Shown: in pieces, positions 59,991 through 64,000 of the stretch
Layout: the number at the start of each line of letters is the position of its first letter
Numbering within the stretch: the stretch's first letter is position 1
NCBI RefSeq assembly: GCF_002982315.1
Contig: NZ_MWZD01000017.1
Span: 248,001-312,000, forward strand
Length of the DNA stretch: 64,000 bases
From: Leucobacter massiliensis
Lineage (GTDB): Bacteria; Actinomycetota; Actinomycetes; Actinomycetales; Microbacteriaceae
Direction: 5' to 3'
The notes under the pieces: model-generated
What the model saw: the letters and a program-made list of their open reading frames with translations, nothing else
Databases searched by the model: none
What the model was told of the DNA's origin: nothing
Program-made: the position numbers and the translations under genes

Positions 59991-60947
59991 ATGAGCCCGG
60001 ACCGACCGCCCTTCGCGAGCACCACGCTGGATCGCGACGCAGCCACCCGGGCGAAGCCGGAACGACTGCGCGCAGCGTGGGCGGAGACGGGGGCGCGGCT
60101 CCTGCGCCTCAGGGGCGCCGAGGTCCCGGTCGCGGAGGGCCCGGAGCGCACTCGGCTCGCGCTCCTGCCCGTGGCGGGCGAGTTCGTGGCCGCCGAGCCG
60201 GAGACGGGTGCGGCCGGGCACCTCTTCCTGGGACGGATCGACGGTGAGCCCGTCTTCGCGCGCGTCGAGGAGCCCGCAGCGCGCGGCACGGAGGCACCCG
60301 CCGCGCCGGGACGCGGGGCCGGGGACGAGAACGAGCGGTGGCGTCCCATCCTCGAAGTGGGCGCCGAGCTCGACGAGCCGGAGCGCGAGCTCGTGGCCGT
60401 CGCCTCCGCGCTCGCCCGCTGGCACGAGCAGGCGCGCTACTCCCCCCGGGACGGAGAGCTCACCCTGCCTGAGCAGGGTGGCTGGGCGCGCCGCGACGTG
60501 CACGGGGCCGAGCTCTTCCCCCGCACCGACCCCGCGGTGATCGTCCTCGTCGAGCATGAGGAGCGGGTGCTGCTCGGTTCGAACGCGCTCTGGGAGACGG
60601 GGCGCTTCTCGCTGCTCGCGGGCTTCGTCGAGGCGGGGGAGTCGCTGGAGCAGGCCGTCGTGCGCGAGGTCTTCGAGGAGTCGGGGGTGCGCCTGGGCGA
60701 GGTCGAGTACGTGACCTCTCAGCCCTGGCCCTTCCCCCGCTCGCTGATGCTCGGTTTCCGGGCACGCCTGGCCCCGGGGACCGACCCGGAGGCGCTGCGA
60801 CCGGACCCCGAGGAGATCTCCGAGCTGCGCTGGTTCACGCGCGAGGAGCTCAGGGCCCCCGGCCCGGGGATCCTCCTGCCGGGCCGGCTGTCGATCGCGC
60901 GGTGGATGATCGAGCGCTGGATCGCGGAGGGGCCCCGTGGGGAGTGA
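59991..60947 (+). CDS. nudC: NudC-type NAD+ diphosphatase lacking the zinc ribbon
   Basis: A 318-residue Nudix hydrolase. The Nudix box GFVEAGESLEQAVVREVFEESGV (211-233) and the NudC-specific SQPWPFPRSLM are intact. In the usual family the segment before FPRTDPAVI is a Cys4 zinc ribbon; here it reads YSPRDGELTLPEQGGWARRDVHGAELFPRTDPAVI (about 150-184), with no cysteine. It cleaves NAD(H) to NMN(H) and AMP and, in E. coli, removes NAD caps from RNA. The ATG at 59991 follows GAGAGGAG. The stop overlaps the uvrD2 GTG by 11 bases. Confidence 0.93.
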   Translation: MSPDRPPFASTTLDRDAATRAKPERLRAAWAETGARLLRLRGAEVPVAEGPERTRLALLPVAGEFVAAEPETGAAGHLFLGRIDGEPVFARVEEPAARGTEAPAAPGRGAGDENERWRPILEVGAELDEPERELVAVASALARWHEQARYSPRDGELTLPEQGGWARRDVHGAELFPRTDPAVIVLVEHEERVLLGSNALWETGRFSLLAGFVEAGESLEQAVVREVFEESGVRLGEVEYVTSQPWPFPRSLMLGFRARLAPGTDPEALRPDPEEISELRWFTREELRAPGPGILLPGRLSIARWMIERWIAEGPRGE

Positions 60948-62625
60948 CGCCGCGGCGATCCTCGCTGGCCTCGATCCCGAGCAGCGCGAGATCGCGGAAT
61001 CGCTGCGCGGGCCGGTGGTCGTGCTGGCGGGCGCGGGCACCGGGAAGACACGCGCGATCACCCACCGCATCGCGCACGGCGTGCTGAGCGGGGTGTACGC
61101 TCCCGAACGCGTGCTTGCGTTGACGTTCACGCGGAAGGCTGCGGGGGAGCTGCAGGGCCGTCTGCGCGCGCTCGGCGCTGAGGGCGTGCGAGCCCAGACC
61201 TTCCACGGTGCGGCGCTCGCGCAGCTGAACCACTTCTGGCCCCAGCTGGTGGGCGGCGAGGCTCCGAAGATGCTCCCCGGCAAGGTCTCGGCGCTCTCGC
61301 AGGTGGTCGAGGGGCTCGGCCTGCGGCTCAGCGGCGAAGCCCTGCGCGACACCGCCTCCGAGATCGAGTGGCGCAAGACCTCGATGCTGGGCATCGACGC
61401 CTATGCGGCGCGCGTGGACTCCCGGCCCTTGCCGCTCGGCCTGAGCGCCGAGCAGCTCGTGGAGGTGCATCGTGGCTACGCCGCGCTGCTGGAGGAACGC
61501 CGGCAGATCGACTTCGAGGACGTGCTCGTGCTGCTCACCGGGATGCTCGAGTCGGAGCCCCGTGCCGCGCTCCAGGTGCGGGAGCGCTATCGCTTCTTCA
61601 CCGTCGACGAGTTCCAGGACGTCTCGCCGCTGCAGCATGCCCTGCTGCGGGTCTGGCTCGGCGGGCGGGACGACGTGTGCGTGGTGGGCGATGCGAGTCA
61701 GACCATCTACTCCTTCGCGGGCGCCTCGAGCAGCTACCTGCTGCGGTTCGGTGCAGAGTACCCGCACGCCCGCCAGATCCGTCTCGAGCGCAACTACCGC
61801 TCCGTCGAGCCCGTGGTGCGCCTCGCCAACCGACTCATGCGCGACCGGCCGGGCGCGCTGACGCTGCACGCCACCCGTGAGGGCGCGGTCCCGGAGGATC
61901 TGGCCCCCTCCTTCCAGTGGTTCGCCCGCGAGCAGGACGAGGCCGAGGCGGTCGCCGGCTCCGTCGCGGCGGCGATGCTCGCCGGAACGCCCGCATCGGA
62001 GATCGCGATCCTCTACCGTACCAACGCCCAGTCCGCCCGCTTCGAGGAGGCGCTGACGCGGCGCGGCATCGGGACGCGCGTCCACGGGGCGCAACGGTTC
62101 TTCGAGCGCGCCGATGTACGAAAGGCCGTGATGCTCATCCGCGGCGAGGCGAAGGTCGCCGACTCGCGTCCGCTCTTCCAGATCGTCAGCGATGCGCTGC
62201 GGGCCAGCGGGTGGACCGCGAAGGCGCCCGAGGGCCCCGCGGAGCGAGAGCGCTGGGAGGCCCTGGGCGCGCTGCTGTCGCTCGTCGACGAGATGCCGCC
62301 GGGCACCGGGATCCGCGAGTTCAGCGAGGAGCTGCTGGCTCGTCAGCGCAGCCAGCACGAGCCGACGCTGGAGGCGGTCACGCTCAGCGCGATCCACGCG
62401 GCGAAGGGACTCGAGTGGTCGCTGGTGCATGTCGTCGGCCTGAGCGAGGGCATCCTGCCGATCGCGCACGCCGATGACGAGGAGAGCATCGAGGAGGAGC
62501 GGCGGCTCTGCTACGTGGCCTTCACGCGGGCCCGCGATGTGCTGCGGCTCTCGGGGGTGGAGGGCGGGGCGCGCTCGCCGCGGCGACCCTCGCGTTTCGT
62601 CAGCGAGGCCGGCCTGCTGCCCTGA
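60937..62625 (+). CDS. uvrD2: UvrD2-like SF1 helicase, short form
   Basis: A 562-residue 3'-5' helicase. Walker A GAGTGKT at 32-38, FTRKAAGELQGRL motif Ia, VDEFQDVSPLQ motif II, VGDASQTIYSFAGA motif III, and LSAIHAAKGLEWSLVHVVG and CYVAFTRARDVLRLS for motifs V-VI. The C-terminal HRDC and tetracysteine domains known in mycobacterial UvrD2 are missing (the protein ends shortly after motif VI), so this is the core motor only. GTG start 11 bases inside nudC; the last 26 bases overlap the opposite-strand gene. Confidence 0.9.
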   Translation: MGSDAAAILAGLDPEQREIAESLRGPVVVLAGAGTGKTRAITHRIAHGVLSGVYAPERVLALTFTRKAAGELQGRLRALGAEGVRAQTFHGAALAQLNHFWPQLVGGEAPKMLPGKVSALSQVVEGLGLRLSGEALRDTASEIEWRKTSMLGIDAYAARVDSRPLPLGLSAEQLVEVHRGYAALLEERRQIDFEDVLVLLTGMLESEPRAALQVRERYRFFTVDEFQDVSPLQHALLRVWLGGRDDVCVVGDASQTIYSFAGASSSYLLRFGAEYPHARQIRLERNYRSVEPVVRLANRLMRDRPGALTLHATREGAVPEDLAPSFQWFAREQDEAEAVAGSVAAAMLAGTPASEIAILYRTNAQSARFEEALTRRGIGTRVHGAQRFFERADVRKAVMLIRGEAKVADSRPLFQIVSDALRASGWTAKAPEGPAERERWEALGALLSLVDEMPPGTGIREFSEELLARQRSQHEPTLEAVTLSAIHAAKGLEWSLVHVVGLSEGILPIAHADDEESIEEERRLCYVAFTRARDVLRLSGVEGGARSPRRPSRFVSEAGLLP

Positions 62626-63481
62626 GGGAGGGTGCGCCAGCGGGACGTGCTGCAGCTGCGGCCGGGCTCGTGCCGTCGTCGGGCAGAGTGCACGCGCACT
62701 CCTGATGGGGTGCGACCACGTCGACCAGCGGGGCGCCGCTCACGAGCCCGCGCCGCACCGGGATCACGTAGCGGATGATGTGCGCCGTGTCGTCGCCGGC
62801 CTGCCAGGCGCGCAGCAGTTGCCCCGCGAAGGCCGCGACCATGTGGGCGGCGGCACCCGATTCACTGCTCGGCGTGCGGCCGGCGAGCTGCGATGCGAGG
62901 ACCGGATAGGCGGGGTCGCGCCGCAGCAGCGCGAGCGTGACGCAGCTGTGGCAGGGTGAGCCTCTCGGCCCGACGAGCGGGCCGACGTGGACGGCGCCGT
63001 CGGTGAAGCGGACGAGCAGGTGCGGCACGCCGGCGATGAGCCAGCGCTGCGCTCGCCCGAGGGGTTCGAGGAAGCGCTCGACGTGAATCGCCAGCTCATG
63101 CGGGGCGTGCCCGTCGAGACCGCACAGACCCGTGCCGAGCAGCGCGTCCCGCAGCCCGGGCACTTCCCGGCCGTCGTCGCTGAGCACCGCGTTGAGCCGG
63201 CGCGAGAGCGGCCGGGGGCGGGGCGGCGGCTCCGAGACGAGGACCTCGCGCAGCTGTTGGAACAGGCGCTGGGCGTCGCCACGGGACACGCCGAGCGCGC
63301 GCACCGCCTCGCCCAGCCGGGGGCGTTCGATCCCGCGCAGCAGGCGCGCGAGCAGCCGCTGCTCGCGCGCGGTCGGATCGACGAGCCGGGTGTGCGCGCG
63401 TTCGAAGCCGACACGCAGGGTGTACGGGTCCTCCCAGCAGAGGGGCAGGTCGGGATCGATGCGGGTGAGGTGCGCGCTCAT
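62600..63481 (-). CDS. E1/ThiF-like (cyclodehydratase-partner) zinc protein
   Basis: A 293-residue protein. The N-terminal ~90 residues look like a winged helix (RLLARLLRGIERPRLGEAVRALGVSRGDAQRLFQQL). From ~100 there is an E1-like remnant with a Cys4 zinc site, C177-x2-C180 (GSPCHSC) and C262-x-C264 (QECAC), and HVGPLVGPRGSPCHSCVTLALLRRDPAYPVLASQLAG, the pattern of ThiF/YcaO-partner cyclodehydratase domains. No precursor peptide or YcaO gene is present, so a housekeeping role is more likely than RiPP synthesis. ATG 63481 chosen; tail-to-tail overlap with uvrD2. Confidence 0.75.
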   Translation of the reverse strand: MSAHLTRIDPDLPLCWEDPYTLRVGFERAHTRLVDPTAREQRLLARLLRGIERPRLGEAVRALGVSRGDAQRLFQQLREVLVSEPPPRPRPLSRRLNAVLSDDGREVPGLRDALLGTGLCGLDGHAPHELAIHVERFLEPLGRAQRWLIAGVPHLLVRFTDGAVHVGPLVGPRGSPCHSCVTLALLRRDPAYPVLASQLAGRTPSSESGAAAHMVAAFAGQLLRAWQAGDDTAHIIRYVIPVRRGLVSGAPLVDVVAPHQECACTLPDDGTSPAAAAARPAGAPSLRAAGRPR

Positions 63482-63640
63482 AGCACGAGTGTGCGCGCTC
63501 TTTCCGCCTTCGGAGGAGTTATGCACAGGGGAATGGCGAAACCACCCTCGACGCGCGCTTCTCGATGGCTGGGAGCGAAGCCTCACCCACCTCGGGGCGC
63601 CGCGCATCGCCCACCCGCGGACCGCAGCGGCGCCAGCACC

Positions 63641-64000
63641 TCAGCGCGCGTCGCCTCCCGTGCCGCCGTCGCCCGTGCCGCCGTCGCCCCCCTCGTGCGG
63701 AGGAAGCTCGCCGTCGAGCAGCTGAGCCAGCGCCGTGTCGAACTCATCGGCCTCCGCGTCCGGCGCGGTGCCCGCGAGACCGAGGCGCTCCAGCAGGCGA
63801 GCCGGATGGTCGAGCTCCTCGGCGGTGGGCAGCAGGTCCGGGTGCGCCCACAGTCCGTCGCGCGTGGTCACATCGCTGCGCTCCGCCACGAGACGCCAGA
63901 GCGCCGCCGCCTCGCGCAGCCGCCGCGGCCGCAGCTCCAGGCCCACGAGCGAGCCGAAGGCGTGCTCGGCGGGGCCGCCGGTCGCACGTCGCCGGCGCAC
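63641..64000 (-). CDS. zinc-dependent metalloprotease, DUF2342 type (C-terminal part)
   Basis: Only the C-terminal 119 residues lie in the window; the rest extends past the right edge. EHAFGSLVGLELRPRRLREAAALWRLVAERSDVTTRDGLWAHPDLLPTAEELDHP matches the C-terminal end of DUF2342 / coenzyme-F420-associated metalloprotease-like proteins (Rv3195 in M. tuberculosis, as I recall). The HExxH catalytic part is not present here. The tail is Gly/Asp/Glu-rich. Neighbourhood supports the call. Confidence 0.8.
   Translation of the reverse strand: MRRRRATGGPAEHAFGSLVGLELRPRRLREAAALWRLVAERSDVTTRDGLWAHPDLLPTAEELDHPARLLERLGLAGTAPDAEADEFDTALAQLLDGELPPHEGGDGGTGDGGTGGDAR

Noticed and set aside
63519..63527. TTATGCACA, a DnaA-box-like 9-mer
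   Set aside because: Single copy, no cluster, no dnaA/dnaN/gyrB neighbourhood; not an origin.

Overview
The window is 64 kb of very GC-rich chromosomal DNA from an actinobacterium, most probably a member of the Microbacteriaceae close to Leucobacter. The assignment is inferred from gene content (a WhiB1-like protein, a SigR/RsrA-type redox sigma system, AdnA/AdnB helicase-nucleases, DUF3097 and DUF3107 proteins, a DUF2342 metalloprotease fragment), from many GTG starts, and from a recurring leaderless-promoter layout: a TANNNT hexamer exactly 6-7 bases before the start codon. I see no rRNA, tRNA, transposase, prophage or CRISPR array. Most of it reads as core genome.

Layout. 1-2.45 kb (minus): an operon of a CBS/MgtE-N protein, a DUF1003 membrane protein and Mrp (cut by the window edge), joined by ATGA overlaps. 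2.5-5.2 kb: a stress-type membrane protein, a repetitive coiled-coil protein and a metabolite:H+ symporter behind tandem palindromic operators. 5.4-13.1 kb: HrpA, an aldo/keto reductase, malate dehydrogenase and ArgG. 13.3-18.4 kb: WhiB, a membrane protein, Bcp, RsgA-AroA, and the SigR-RsrA pair. 18.4-24.9 kb: alpha/beta hydrolase, an arginase-family/HExxH pair, DUF3097, an MFS exporter, a CoA-ester hydrolase behind an AT-rich palindromic island, and a VOC protein. 25-30.9 kb: an orphan DNA methyltransferase, a MocR-type regulator, a DtxR-type regulator, a paired SMR exporter behind a guanidine-III riboswitch, and several unknown proteins. 30.9-33.9 kb: a divergent adenosylhomocysteinase-like protein overlapping an amidohydrolase-type deaminase. 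34-36.6 kb: a polar amino acid ABC importer. 36.7-41 kb: a DHA2 drug exporter and a LysR regulator divergent from an Orn/Lys/Arg-decarboxylase-like enzyme. 41.1-45 kb: a small secreted or membrane protein, YchJ, a secreted protein, PepP and a PHP phosphoesterase.

45-64 kb: a block that, from memory, resembles the Mycobacterium tuberculosis Rv3195-Rv3211 neighbourhood: DEAD-box helicase, ferritin-like protein, (RlmC, CoaBC), DUF3107, AdnA, AdnB, (GDPD, phosphotransferase), NudC, UvrD2-like helicase, an E1/cyclodehydratase-like protein and a DUF2342 metalloprotease. AdnAB and UvrD2 point to double-strand-break processing.

The most interesting signals are the guanidine-III aptamer in front of the paired SMR genes (28.9 kb), an AT-rich nested palindrome (23.15 kb), a 150-bp two-stem palindrome (9.45-9.6 kb), an adenosylhomocysteinase-like protein that appears to lack catalytic histidines and sits with a deaminase (30.9-33.9 kb), a recurrent intergenic repeat family (5.2, 24.4 and 44.1 kb), and enzymes missing hallmark residues (NudC zinc ribbon, MocR lysine).
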